Assembly: GCA_037974665.1 (NCBI GenBank)
Contig: CM075778.1
Location: 13,505,001 to 13,569,000, forward strand
Length of the DNA stretch: 64,000 bases
Source: Ehretia macrophylla
Taxonomy: Eukaryota; Streptophyta; Magnoliopsida; Boraginales; Ehretiaceae
Direction of reading: 5' to 3'
Position 1 is the stretch's first letter. Each line of letters starts with the position of its first letter. Below, one piece after another: positions 1 through 11,415 of this stretch. Made by a program: the position numbers and the translations under genes. A model generated the notes under the pieces. That model was not told the DNA's origin. It saw only the letters and a program-made list of their open reading frames with translations, and searched no databases.

Positions 1-122
1 GTAGCCTAGTGGCAGGTTACTCCCCCTGGCAGTTGGGAGTCCAAGGTTCGAATCTTATGGGGTTGGGGGACAGGTGGGGGTGGGGGGTTAAAAGCACAAC
101 AACAACAACAACAAAAAAAAAA
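1..122 (+). mobile_element. tRNA-derived SINE, 5' end cut by window edge
   Basis: Short retroposon related to a tRNA gene. An A-box-like stretch (TAGCCTAGTGG) is at the start, a B box (GGTTCGAATC) is at about 45-54, and the 3' end has a G-rich stretch followed by an (AAC)n/A-rich tail ending near 122. It lies in plus orientation inside an intron of the minus-strand split-barrel gene. The few leading bases before the A box are outside the window, so no target duplication can be checked. Family not assigned. Confidence 0.75.
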
Positions 123-291
123 GTCCTCAAGTCAAACCACAGGGGATTCTTTTATCCCAATCTATGGATGTATAGGTCACAATAAATTGATCATAGCCAT
201 ACAGTGGGCCTTGGCAGAGATAATAAGGAACTCAAACCAATTATCTTTAACATGTTTAGGTATTGTTATTTAAAGTAGAGGAGGCATCCAC

Positions 292-2939
292 CTGCTGATC
301 TTCCGGAAGGGGAAAGACATCACCAAAGATTGTCACTCTTGCATTTGATAGCCCACTCCAACCAGGTATCTGTGTAGCACAATGTCAACAAAGCTCAGAC
401 GAAAATATAGCTTGAGAATTGTGAAGGTCTGTAAAACAAAGTGTACTAACCTGCACAACCAGTGTGCACCTCGGATCAGCTAACAGGTTCCGGGTGTGAA
501 TAGCCAATGGTGAGAACGTGAATATTGGATCTGGAGAAACACATAATATTAGATGTCAGGCTGCCGTCCCAGCAGTTTGAATGGTCCAAGGACTTGGGTA
601 GAAAATATTAAAAAAGAATCCCAAAATTAAGAATATATGGTTCAAACAAAGTCAGACTTTCAACTGCCTTGAAGGTTTTAATTCAAGCAGCTCTTTACGC
701 AGCTTAGAGTATCTAAAATGAACACCATTCTTAATTCATGTTTAACAGCCTCGATGAATTTAGAAGGACCTTAAGAAATTTTGAACCCCTTTCAGCACAA
801 TTTTCCATCAATTAGTAAGCACCCATATTGTGTACATAAGGAAAGACTTGCTAACATATCTAAGCAAAAAGAAAAACCATAACTCAAAGTCCCAGAAATC
901 AGATGCCTACAGGATATAAATACATGTCACACTACATATCAACAAATACAAAAGCAAACAGAGTCAAATTCCATTTGTTGTTAGAGACCTAATATTTCCC
1001 ACAAATGCAACGTCAGTAGCCACTGTAAACTGTAAATCTCCCTTTCACACAAAGAGGTACATCCACATTTGTTTGCAATTCCCGTAGAAGTTAATAAAAG
1101 CATAATCCGCTATTAGAATGACTTACGTCCCATTGAATCTGTAGCAAAGTCTACAAGCGAACCAAAGGGGTAACCTTCTCGACGATGGTGCATACGGGAC
1201 ATCACAGTGCACAGATGAGCAAACCTAGCCTTTAAATGTTTATCAGGAAAAAGGACAAAACATAGTTAAATAGGAGAGGGGAGAACTTGTAGCAATTCTT
1301 TTAACGAAGTACTAGTATTAAGAAAATTGATGATCATGAGAAAACTATTAGTAAACAAGAAGTGTCACCTGTTCCATCAGATTGCGGACTGCTAAGGCTG
1401 GTCTAGGTAAGTCATGAGCTGAGGTTGCACTTTGTACTCCCCCTGATATTGGAGTTCTGAAAAGCCCAGCTCTTGTTCCTCCACCTGGTGTGGTTCCATG
1501 TGAGACAGTAAGAGGGGTCGTGACGTTTGATGTTCGCTCTGCATTTTTTCCACTTGTTTGCTCCACATTGTTTCCACTTGAATGATCCTGAACTGAGTTA
1601 CCCTTCAGAAAATATGAGAGGCCATCATAACAAAGCCAGAGAAACCATTTGACATATCCATTCATGGACTATAACATGGAAAGAGAAACATAATTTCTCC
1701 TGCCTAAGATAGAATCCCAGGGATAAAAATCGATGGATAACATTTTCCTTTCATGAAAGCATCATAAGATTCTTCTAGGAAATGGACCAATCTTAGGACA
1801 TTGGAAGGCTTTTACATGTAAACTAAGAGAGGAAAATATAAGAAAATCATTTTCATTGAACAACGTTGTGCAAAGAACAACAGTAATGATGCAAATCACC
1901 AACAATGAGATAGGAAAACTTCATTTTCTGAAGATATGCGAAGAGATCTTCCAAAAACATCTTATTACTTTGCTCCAGAGAGAAGATTGCATTTTTCATG
2001 ATCGTATCATCGACAGCTTGATACCCAACCTCTTTAAACTTTGCCAACTCTCCGCTAGACAGAGCTAATTACTTCATTAAAGCATCAAGGTCCACAACAG
2101 CAACGCATATAACCAAACAAAAGTTCTTATTCTTTAATAGGTATGATAATAAGTTGGTGACGTTAGGAATCAAATTAACATTCATCTCATTAGTAAGGAA
2201 AAATTGTAATAAAACGACATAAAAAGATTGCAACTTTTAGCAAATTGTTATCAGTAAGAAAACCAAGCCCAAATATTTGAATTGAACTAATTTAATGAAT
2301 CTTTCTCATGTCCCATACAGAATATTCTGTTATCTCAACGTCTAAAGTTTTGATCTCTTTCGATTAAAAAAAAAAAATCTCCTACACAAAAGCAGCAAGC
2401 GTCATACTTTCGGAAACAGCTCCCAGTAGAACCAAAAAAGATTGTAACTTTCAGTGCATAATATTATCACCCAAAGCAATGATGCCCAAATATTTGAACT
2501 TAGGCTAATTAAATGGATCCTATACACAATTTATGCTATCGTCCAAAGTTTCAATCTTTTTCTTGAGAAAAGCTCAGACATAAAAGAAAAAAGAAAAAAA
2601 AAAAGCTTTAAAACTAGTTAAATTGTTAACCTGAGGCAAAGAAAGGGTCTCTTCAGAGACGGAAGCAAGCCGATTATCAATCTCTAAGTGGTTTTCCTCT
2701 TCACCTCCTTCTTGTGAAGCCTCTCGAGCTAGAACCAAAACTCTAGACCCGCAAACTGATGACGACGTCGTACTGGGTGGAAGATTTGTTTGGATTTTCA
2801 GAGACCCACAACGCCTGATAGCTGGTCTAACAGATTGGAATGCTGAGGGAGGCTCTGAAAAAAACTTAGGCGTGAAAGTAGTAGTAGCAGTGGTGCCTGA
2901 GAGGGCCTCCATTGACGAAGAGAAAGCAAGAGAAGCCAT
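292..2939 (-). CDS. FMN-binding split-barrel (pyridoxamine 5'-phosphate oxidase-like) protein, plastid-targeted, N-terminal part
   Basis: Five exons are visible on the minus strand, all with GT-AG introns and matching phases: 2631-2939, 1369-1602, 1127-1229, 451-530 and 292-369 (268 codons). The rest lies beyond the left edge; related proteins are near 390 aa, so roughly a third is missing. Residues 1-60 are rich in Ser/Thr and poor in acidic residues, like a chloroplast transit peptide (starts MASLAFSSSMEAL). Residues 104-181 carry GTRAGLFRTPISGG and RPALAVRNLMEQ. Residues 182-268 hold the split-barrel signature: LCTVMSRMHHRREGYPFGS, FTFSPLAIHTRNLLADPRC, IPGWSGLSNARVTIFGDV. From memory these match the plant family of Arabidopsis At1g51560/At3g21140. 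The family is annotated as pyridoxamine-phosphate-oxidase-like, but its reaction is not established, so I claim only a flavin-binding fold in the plastid. The exon 2 acceptor could also lie 15 nt further in (after TTCAG), which keeps frame. Confidence 0.88.
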
Positions 2940-3010
2940 ATATTATATGATAGTTTTATTATGTGTGTATGTATGTGTTTATATATATGATATATATTAT
3001 ACATACAACA
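2940..3010 (-). promoter_or_regulatory. AT-rich upstream region of the split-barrel gene with TATA-like runs
   Basis: Directly upstream of the minus-strand start codon lies an AT-rich block with several TATATA/ATATAT runs (about 2978-3002). One could serve as a TATA box, giving a very short leader. It could equally be simple-sequence DNA. Confidence 0.3.
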
Positions 3011-4335
3011 TTATTTTATGCTAAAAGATGCACATAGAAAGCAAGAGGGTTTTGGGAAAGGTTTTTTCACTTGTGCGGAGAAAAGGTGGTACTTGATGAG
3101 GAAAGATATTCTTGCAATGGAGATTGACCTGTTTGGGCTCGATAATAGGTGGGCCAATGAATTAAATGGTCCAAGAATCTTCAGCCCAATACGAGTAGGA
3201 TGCCCATGTTTCAAGACAATGCCCTTTTGGACCTGCTATTGGATATTGTCTTTTTACGTTAATAAGGCCAGAGTTGGACTCTCTGTGTTGGGCTGTTTTG
3301 CAGGCTGGCCTTTGTGATAGGGCCTGATTCCACAGACCACTGGTTGGTGTCTTCTTTTGTGTGCGTTAGGCCCTTGTGTTCGGCCCTTTTTCCATGGCCT
3401 ATTTGTGTGTTATTTGTTTTGGTTGGGCCTTCTATCTTCCCTGTATTTGGTTTGGATTGGGCCTGCAGTATGGCCTTTGTGTTTTGGAATTTGGGCCTGC
3501 AGTATGGCCTTTGTGTTTTGGAATTTGGGCCTTTGTACTTTTCATTAGCTTCAACCGAAGCTGAATTAGGTTTGTGTCCTGTAATTTCTAGTTAAAAATG
3601 CACGTGTTTCCTATTGTGCTTTTACGTGAATAAGGCCAGAAGGCTTTTAGTTGAACCAATTTTCTAGAGAATCTCGATTTAGTAGAATTAGATACTTGCA
3701 GCTTAGTGGCAGCTGCCATTAATCCTTCTCACCTAAGCATCGTTCATCGTCTCCATCGAGATGACTGGTTCATTTGGAAGTTTTCTTCCAATGGCAGCTT
3801 CTCTTCAGGGCTGTCTCAAATAATTTGAAGATTTTGAGCGATCATTTAAATAGGGGCCTTAATAATTAAGTTTTTTCTCAATAAAAAAAAACTCTAAATT
3901 TTCTACTAAAATAATAACTACAAATAAAAGAATATTTTTCCAATATTCTTTCTCTTTATTAAGTCTTTCTTCAGCATATTTCTTGGACCTTAATAATTAA
4001 GTTTTATTAAGTCTATTGCATATAAGAACAATTAATAAAAAATGAATATAAGTAAAAAAAATTAATTATTAAGTTAACATATATATAAATATGTAAATAA
4101 TATCAAAATTTATTACATAAAAAAATTAAAAGAGTTGAATGTATACCTCTATACTTTGTTTCTTGGGACATACCTGCTTTCTTATATTATATGCAAAATT
4201 AATATCACAATAAACAAAAATCGTTTAAGTGCTGGCCTTAAATAGTTGGGCTTTCAATAGTTCAAAAATCGATTAAGTACTGACCGTTTGGCATTTTTTT
4301 ACTAAATTAGTATTTTTTTTTTTTTATCTTGGTGC
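3011..4335. other. Intergenic stretch with short duplications, no gene recognised
   Basis: Short open frames here have no recognisable protein motifs. A 34-bp unit is tandemly duplicated at 3457-3532. The phrase TTTTACGT(T/G)AATAAGGCCAGA occurs near 3250 and again near 3620, and CCTTAATAATTAAGTTTT occurs near 3858 and 3989. The stretch 3880-4200 is very AT-rich. These fit decayed repeats, but no family could be named. Confidence 0.5.
3457..3532. repeat. 34-bp tandem duplication
   Basis: Two full copies of a 34-bp unit beginning TTGGGCCTGCAGTATGGCC, at 3457-3490 and 3491-3524, followed by a partial third copy. The full copies agree except near the first few bases of the left edge. Confidence 0.85.
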
Positions 4336-5278
4336 CCCCAAACTAAGGGGGCCTTGGGTACAAGCCCAAGCTGCTCATAGCTTGGGCCGGGTCTACTTCT
4401 CCTTTGGCAAAATTTGGGAGTCCATTAGAGATCAGGATAACAAGGTTGATTGGCATTCCCTTTTTTTGTTCCCAAGCAATATCTCCAAACATGGCTTTAT
4501 TACTTGGCTTGTTTGTCTTGATCGTTTGGTTACAAGATATCAGTTGCTCACTTAAGGAACAATTGATCGGCCTAATAATATCTTTTGTTATCTTGATCAT
4601 GAGACACAAGATCACCTCTTTTTCGGATGCAGTTTCATAATGCAAATCTGGAAGAGAAGTCTAAACTTATTATTCATTGACAACTCCTTTATCTCTTTTA
4701 ATTCAATCCTTAAGTTATCAAGTTCAATTGTGGGGACAAAAAATATCAAAGCCTACATGTTCAAGCTCTTTTTTTGCGCTACAATTTACCATGTGTGAAT
4801 GGAGATGAACTCGCGCATTTTCAAGAATGAGATGATCTCGGAAGAGGAAGTTCTAATGAAGATTAATAACGATGTTATGGCCAAGAGCATTGTTGGACAA
4901 GTCTTCACAACTCTAGTATCAATAAAGCATTTGTCAATAGAGCACATATCAATTTAGACTTGACGTAGTTTCTTTGTTGCTTTTTTTGGGAGTTTTTTCC
5001 CTGTTCATAGCCTATTTCCTTTTGTCTCCACTGGCTAGGCTCACCGGTTGGCCGATGGGCTCAGCTGGTGGAGACAGATTTCTTTCTATTTCCACCGATC
5101 AAGTACACTTACTGGCCGGTGGGCTTGGTCGATGGAGACACATTTCTGTTCCCCCTCTGTCCTCACCGACTAGCCGGTATGCATACTCGGCGGAAATAAT
5201 CCCTTCTTTCGTTTTTCTTTTTGGTTTTTATGCTAGCCTGTGCTTTTAAGGTCATTTGTTTTTCGCTAATTTTATCTT

Positions 5279-6260
5279 GAGTAAAATGCACCATACCCCC
5301 CTGTGTTTCTACAAAGTTGCATCATAAATTCTGTGTTTTAAAAAGTCGCGTTATAAACCCTGTGTTATGGAAAACGTTGCATACACGTCTCAAACTCAAA
5401 TTCTGTTTAACTCTGTTAGTTAGCCTTGTAAAAAGACAAAATTGTCCTCGTTTAAAGATAAATCCGTCAAATGGGGTATTTGCAACTTTTTTGATATCAA
5501 AAGGGGGTATTTATCACTTTTTTAATATTAGAAGGAAGTATTTACAATATTTTTCATTTTGTAATATTCGAACCATGTGCTAGTCTATCTTCTAAGGAGA
5601 TCTACAACCTTAAACTAATAAATATCATTTAATTAAAAGAATAAAAAAAACGTATAGCTTATAAAACAGAACATTGATGTCCACCATAAAAAATATAAAT
5701 CTTATGCTTGAAATTCAAAGTCATATTGCAACTAGCAATAATCGTACCTTCACTTGGAATTACGTTATTCTACAAGTAGATTAAAATCTTTAAATCAATG
5801 CAAAATCAACTTTAAATCGAAGAAAAATCACTTTGATATAGTTTTTCTCTCTAGGATTGTCAATTTTTTTATTTTTTTTTATCTTTGAAGGGGCAATTTA
5901 CATCTTTATAAAAAAATATAGGGGCAATTAGAAACCTTATAAAAAATATAAGGGGCAATTTACAACCTTATCGAAAACACAAGAGGTCATTTACAACCTT
6001 ATCGAAAACACAAGGGGCAATAAATAACTGATGTTAAAAAGGGTATTTTCGTCATTCTGCATGTGTTTTAAAGCTTGACAAATGTCATACTCGCATTTCA
6101 AGCGTGTGTATTACACTCACGTTAAAATTAACAGAAAAATAGACGGCGGGGGGTTATATGCAACGTTTTCCATAACACAGGGTTTATAACGCGACTTTTT
6201 AAAATACAGGGTTTATGATGCAATTTTATGAAAACACAGGGGGTATGGTGCATTTTACTC
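5279..6260. mobile_element. Mutator-like MITE (non-autonomous MULE), 982 bp, long terminal inverted repeats
   Basis: The ends form inverted repeats of about 103 bp (5279-5382 and 6158-6260), starting GAGTAAAATGCACCATAC on each strand with only scattered mismatches. The element is flanked by a perfect 9-bp direct repeat TTTTATCTT (5270-5278 and 6261-6269), the target duplication size of Mutator-like elements. No transposase is encoded. The interior holds a 31-bp repeat array. It sits in a LINE 3' UTR, so it is younger than that LINE. Confidence 0.93.
5890..6029. repeat. 31-bp tandem repeats inside the MITE
   Basis: The phrase GGGGCAATTTACAACCTTAT, with small changes, starts at 5890, 5921, 5952, 5983 and 6014, an exact 31-bp spacing. 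The last unit is partial. Confidence 0.85.
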
Positions 6261-6370
6261 TTTTATCTTTTGTTTCTTGTTCTTATTGTAATGATCAACT
6301 GACTCACTCTTGTACATTTTCATTTTTATGAAATACAAATTGTTAAAATTAGCCAAAAAAAAAAAAAAAG

Positions 6371-7315
6371 ATGCTACATATGGCATAATACTGTTGTTTG
6401 AATTCATTAGTAAAAGAAAGTTATTGGATACACAATGCTCTTTCTCAAAGAGAAAAAAATAAAATATGTTTTTTGTTGTGAGTGAAAGAGATTATAAGAT
6501 TAGTTTTTGTAAATGACATCATTTGATATGTATTATGCGACTTAAATCTTGTTTGAAATTAAAGAAAAAAATAAAATATGTTGAAGCCTTGGTGTTGGAC
6601 GACCAATTCATACTATGTGAATACGTGCAGCAGCACAAACCTGTTGGTCCATCCAAACTGTGCAGGTGCAGCTTCCATGGTAACTACTAAAAATTTGTTT
6701 GCTCACAACAATGTCATGTAATATTGTAGAAGAGGTACTTACGCAAGGGATTTCAATGAAATAATTTGATAACCTTCAATGGTTGGGTTTTGCTTACATT
6801 AAAAGGGATTCATAATGATTAATGACTAATGAATGATAGTGGGCCTATCATTATACGACTGATTGAATCACCTATTATTTGTTTGACAAATGTACATTCG
6901 ATGATTATAAGAAAAAGGAATAAAGAACAATTCAATGAATCAGATACCTTTCGGATGACCAATAATACAGTCAAAATCTGGAATATAAAATAAGTAAATT
7001 TTAGTATAAAACAAACTATATAAAAAGAAGCCACATGTCTGTATCTGTATCAATGAGGTCTCCTTCTTGATGGTACGGCCTGCAGACCATTGACAATTTT
7101 TCTTTACCTTGTTTTGAACGGGACTCTAAACCTTTGAATCATCAACAACCCTTTTTAAGCTTTTCTTCTTCTTTGCTTTCAGCACAAGATTTGTCTAACT
7201 AGATTTAGTTTTGTTGATTTGCCATGTAATTAATAATGTCTTCCAACTAGCTTCAGCTTAGCTTCTTCACCTTTCAGCCTTTCATTTGTCCAATATTCTT
7301 GATTATTCCTCCCTC
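6371..7315. other. Intergenic, upstream of the GT14 gene
   Basis: No convincing coding or repeat signal. The part closest to the gene (about 7050-7315) is probably its promoter region, but I saw no specific regulatory motif. Confidence 0.4.
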
Positions 7316-7340
7316 CATATATATATATATATATATATAA
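7316..7340. repeat. (AT)n microsatellite, possible TATA region of the GT14 gene
   Basis: A run of about 11 AT units ends in TATATAAG about 220 bp before the GT14 start codon. The right edge resembles a TATA box, so this may double as the core promoter. That role is inference. Confidence 0.7.
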
Positions 7341-7559
7341 GCTCCTGAGTCCTGTGGGGCATACTCAGATCCTGTTTCTCAGCTTCTAAACTCTTCTCCA
7401 TATTAATCAGATTATCATTCTTATACTTTTCTTTGTAACTTCCTGATCTAGTCTGATAGCATCAAAATTCTAAATTCTTGAGACAGATTCCATATAAAGT
7501 TAAATCATTCAGAGAGATATGTGCTCTAGATATATTGCTGGGAGTGTTAAACTCTGCAG

Positions 7560-9380
7560 ATGAGGATATCCAAGATTTTCCCGTGGTCTTCAGGTTATCG
7601 GCTTTGGCTTCTCGGGTTGGCCGTATGTTTAGTGCTTTTAGGAGCCTGGTCTCAACTGCTGAATGGAGGTAGTAGTAGTAGTCGTAGTAGATATTCAGGT
7701 AAGATTTATGAGCAACCAATTCATAGGAGGAGGACACCCTCTAAACGGCCTGGTGATCCTCCAGTTTTGGCGTATTGGATTTTCGGCTCTGAAGGAGACA
7801 ACGAGAGGATCTTGAGACTTTTGAAGGCGGTATATCATCCGAGAAATCATTACCTTTTGCACCTCGATGCTGCAGCTTTAGATTATGAAAGAATGGAATT
7901 AGCTACATGGGTTCAATCTGAAAGGGTGTTCGAAGCGTTTGGGAATGTTGATGTTGTAGGCAAGAGTGATGCTGTCAATATGATGGGGGGCTCAGCTCTT
8001 GCTGCTATGCTTCATGCTGCTGCATTGCTTCTCAAACTCAACACAGATTGGGACTGGTTTATCGCATTAAGTAGATTCGACTATCCACTCTTGACTCAGG
8101 AGGGTATAATGCTTACCTCTTTTACCTCAATTATTTTTTTTATCAAATTCCCAATTGATCAATGCTTCTACCATGTGCAGATATTCTCTACGCCTTCACC
8201 GTCGTGCCTAGGGATCTCAATTTTGTCAAATACGCAAATAACACCATCTGGAAGGAGTAAGCGCAAGCAATTTTTACTCGCTACTCGTTATTGCTTTTTT
8301 CTCTCGTTTTTTTTCTCAGACCTAAACCAAACCAAATCAAACTAACCATATACTTACTACTTCATTGAGAGAATCCCGCCACTTTTAAACTATGTTTCAC
8401 ATGACATTAGGTGTCTCTCATAAAATGAAATCATTCCAGTAATGAGATTCTTTCCACAAAAAAAAAAAAAAGTACGTGCAGATCTGATCATCAGTTTAGC
8501 ACAAATTATTTCTTTTCTTCAAGCACATTTCAGTACCTTGTGTCGAAATTTATGTTGCTTAGTGGGTTTGTGCAGGCAGCAGAGAATTAATCACATCGTT
8601 GTAGACACTAGTCTTTATCTTCAAAATAATGGACCTGTTTTCCACGCCGTAGAGACCAGGGAAACACCAAACGCATTCAAGATATACGGAGGTTGGTTTT
8701 CTAAGGGACTTATTTATATATTCTGTTAGCCATAAAGTTGTTTGATAATAACTTTCAAGATGATAACATCATATTTTGTTCTCGAAGGCATCTAGTAGTC
8801 AATTAGTGAATGTATGACTATACTAATTTTTGAAACAGGTTCCCCCTGGATGATATTAAGCAGAGGCTTCATAGAGCATTGTGTGATTGGATGGGACAAC
8901 CTTCCTCGCAAGTTATTAATGTACTTCACCAATATGGCTGATCCTCTTGAATCCTATTTCCACACGGTCCTATGCAACTCCCCGGAGTTTCAAAACACCA
9001 CGGTTAACCATGACCTGAGGTGCAATGTTCAGGAGGACGACGCAGGTACTGGAAGAGATCCAATTGAGCTAAACAAGGCAGATTATGATAAATTAATATC
9101 AAGAGGGGGAATATTTGCAAGGCCATTCGCAGAAAGTGATTCTATGCTCGAAAAGATTGACAAGAACATCCTAGATCGCCAGCTTAATCTGTTAGAGGTT
9201 GGAAAGTGGTGCATGAATCAGGGCATGAACGATACTTCAACATCGCAGGGAGACTTTTGTTCAACATGGGATCACATTGATTCTGTCACGCCCGGAAGCC
9301 AGGGTATGCTGCTTCGCAAATTTTTGTCTCAACTCACACCAGAAAGGAGATTGAGAAGCAGTCAATGCAGCAGCAATTAG
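7560..9380 (+). CDS. GT14 family glycosyltransferase (core-2/I-branching, plant beta-glucuronosyltransferase GlcAT14-like)
   Basis: Four exons, 7560-8103, 8181-8256, 8576-8691 and 8839-9380, all with GT-AG introns and compatible phases, encode 425 aa, the usual length for plant GT14 proteins. It is a type II membrane protein with a short cytosolic N-terminus and one hydrophobic segment (about residues 13-33, WLLGLAVCLVLLGAW), then a Golgi lumenal domain. Family blocks seen: PVLAYWIFGSEGDNERILRL, LLHLDAAALDYE, NVDVVGKSDAVNMMGGSAL, DWDWFIALSRFDYPL, RDLNFVKYANNTIWKEQQR, GGSPWMILSRGF, WDNLPRKLLMYF, ESYFHTVLCNSPEF, NTTVNHDL, GKWC. Characterised plant members add glucuronic acid to arabinogalactan-protein side chains. 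Two usually conserved spots differ: the Ser-Ala/Ala-Asp-Tyr-Pro motif reads RFDYPL, and the WDNPPK block after the NHDL motif is replaced by QEDDAGTGRD. It may be a diverged paralogue. The frame is fully open. Confidence 0.93.
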
Positions 9381-11410
9381 TGTAAAGTAATGGAATTACC
9401 AAATGGACATGTTGTTTACATATTTCAGCCAACAACTGTTGCTTAGCAGGTCTTGGTAGTTCTTCACTCCAATTTCTTTTCACTCTGGTGATGCACAGGT
9501 TGTGCACGATTGATACATATGTGTTTGTCATTGATGGTAAGTGGGCAAGTGATTTACCACTAGATTTTTTTGATTCAACCAAGGATATCTCCCTCCATAG
9601 AACTACCTTTCCGGTGAAGCATCACTTCTTCACACAACTGTAAAAGCAGCAAAATTGACTTCAAATCTGATTGTTGGTTGAGCGGTTCATAAAATGGAAA
9701 ATCAAACATCTGGTAGCTTTCATATGATCAGTACGAAATGGAATTAAGGTATTATTATTTGAATATCTTTCTTCCTAAGTTGTTCTTGAATCTCAAACTT
9801 TAGAATTAGGTAATGGGAGAGAAACTTGTTCATGTCTTACGTTCGAATCATGCGTGAAAATTAAATTTTTTGGAGCAAGTTTCGTTAAGTTTTATGTCCA
9901 ACTAACCTCGATCATGCATTTTTTGAGTGAAGTCATATGTCTCAAAATTTGACTCCCCTAATATGATCCCTACCATATAAAAAAGAATGCATTTTGTTGA
10001 AAATATCTGAATCAAACATAGGCAGTGGCTATGCCCCTCCAATTTCAAAACTAGCCATTGATTTTTGTCCCATAATTTCTATACAGCCTAGCTACTTTTT
10101 TATGGCTTTAATTTCAAACTGTCTACGACTTATCACATAAGTATATGATAATTTGGAATCAGCACTGTGCAATGCAATATAGTATTTATGTACCATTTGA
10201 AGATTTTAGCTGCCGTAGCATTGCTCTCTTAATAATAAAACAATAGATCATAATCCACCGTTGTTTAAAGATACCAACGATTTGATGTAAGCTTTTTAGT
10301 CTATGAAATATTTATCTTATACCTAACCTTTTTGTTAGAAAACGTATCTTTATACCTATAGAATAAAAAGTGTAATTAGGTTTCTTTTTCATTTAAAATT
10401 ATCTTCTCATTTCATTTCATCCTCCCATTCAAACCAAAAATCATAATTTTTTTTTATTTTTCATTACTTTTTTGCAATCCAAACAAGAAAATCATTTTTC
10501 TTTCTTTTCCTTCATTTTTTTCCTTTACCTTTTTTTCATTTCCTTTCCTTTGTGCAAGCAAACAGGGGTATGTCATGACACAACAGAAAATATATGTAAA
10601 TGGACACAATACCTTTTTTTTCTATTTTTTTTTTCTACCCTTCCATTGGATTCTTTGAACAAATTTAAACAGATTCCAAAACCACCCTTCCTACCCAACA
10701 ATCATCTTCAATGCCTTTTAGGTCTCAAACCTGAGAAACTCAGTCCTTACGTTTGTGAATTTGAATTTTAGCCTTATGTGTACTCTATTACTCTTCCTTA
10801 ATAGCTAATTGAATTCACTGTTGACCATATATCATCAGAGGTTCACTCTCGTAGCTGAGTGCATTGAACTTCTCTCGGATCAAAATGGGATATGTTAGTA
10901 GGATATTTGTGTTCACTTTATAATGATTTGAGTTCATTATTAATATTAACATAGACTTAAGTATATTGATCCATTTAGTTAAATTCAATGTATTGACAGA
11001 CTAGTTTGTTGAATCTAGTATTACACGTAACTCATGAATTAGCACTAAATTCAGTTGTTATTTAATTTTCTAGTCACACCCTAATAGGTAGGCTAGCGTT
11101 AGGGGCGGCTGCGGGCAGCGGGGAGGAAGGTGGTTGGTATTACAAGAACAAGGAGCAAAATAGGAGATAGAGCATAACACTTACTCTATGGTATCGAAAC
11201 AACACAAAAATGAACTCAAAATGCATTCTTGAAGTGTTTAGATGATTTGTAGTAGGCGTGATTTTGGCCACACCTGAAGACTATGCAAGCCGGGATACTA
11301 GGCTACTGCTCCAGGACTTTGGCTAAGGCCTAGCCAAGAGGCTCACAGAGAATGGGCCAAAGGGAAGGAAGTCCCATTCAACCGAGCGGAATAGTGTGAT
11401 GTAGGCAAAG
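9381..11410. other. Intergenic stretch, no gene recognised
   Basis: The first few hundred bases probably include the GT14 3' UTR. A pyrimidine-rich, T-rich tract fills about 10370-10650. A short GC-rich patch at about 11100-11135 stands out from its surroundings. No RNA gene or protein motif was recognised. Confidence 0.45.
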
Positions 11411-11415
11411 GATAA

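Larger units (their letters stand above)
4340..6370 (+). mobile_element. LINE-1-type non-LTR retrotransposon, 3' fragment with poly(A), interrupted by a MITE
   Basis: Plus-strand reading at about 4400-4700 gives a degenerate zf-RVT domain, the zinc-binding region after the reverse transcriptase of plant L1 elements: VDWHSLFLFP, KHGFITWLVCLDRLVTRYQL, then a Cys/His cluster HETQDHLFFGCSF and IWKRSL. The frame has in-frame stops and shifts, so it is a fossil. The 3' UTR runs to a poly(A) tract at 6355-6370, preceded by ATGAAATACAAATTG. The 3' UTR is split by the 982-bp MITE at 5279-6260. The 5' boundary is approximate (5'-truncated copy) and no clear target duplication was found. Confidence 0.8.

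Noticed and set aside
3018-3595. Several overlapping open frames of 60-99 codons
   Set aside because: No motif, biased by repeated GGGCC/TTTGTG words and the 34-bp duplication.
4974-5249. Plus-strand open frame with a hydrophobic start
   Set aside because: It lies in the 3' UTR of the LINE fragment and shows no family motif.
10370-10650. Possible MITE in a T-rich stretch with CAATCCAAACAAG / CAAGCAAACAGG words
   Set aside because: No inverted ends or target duplication could be found.
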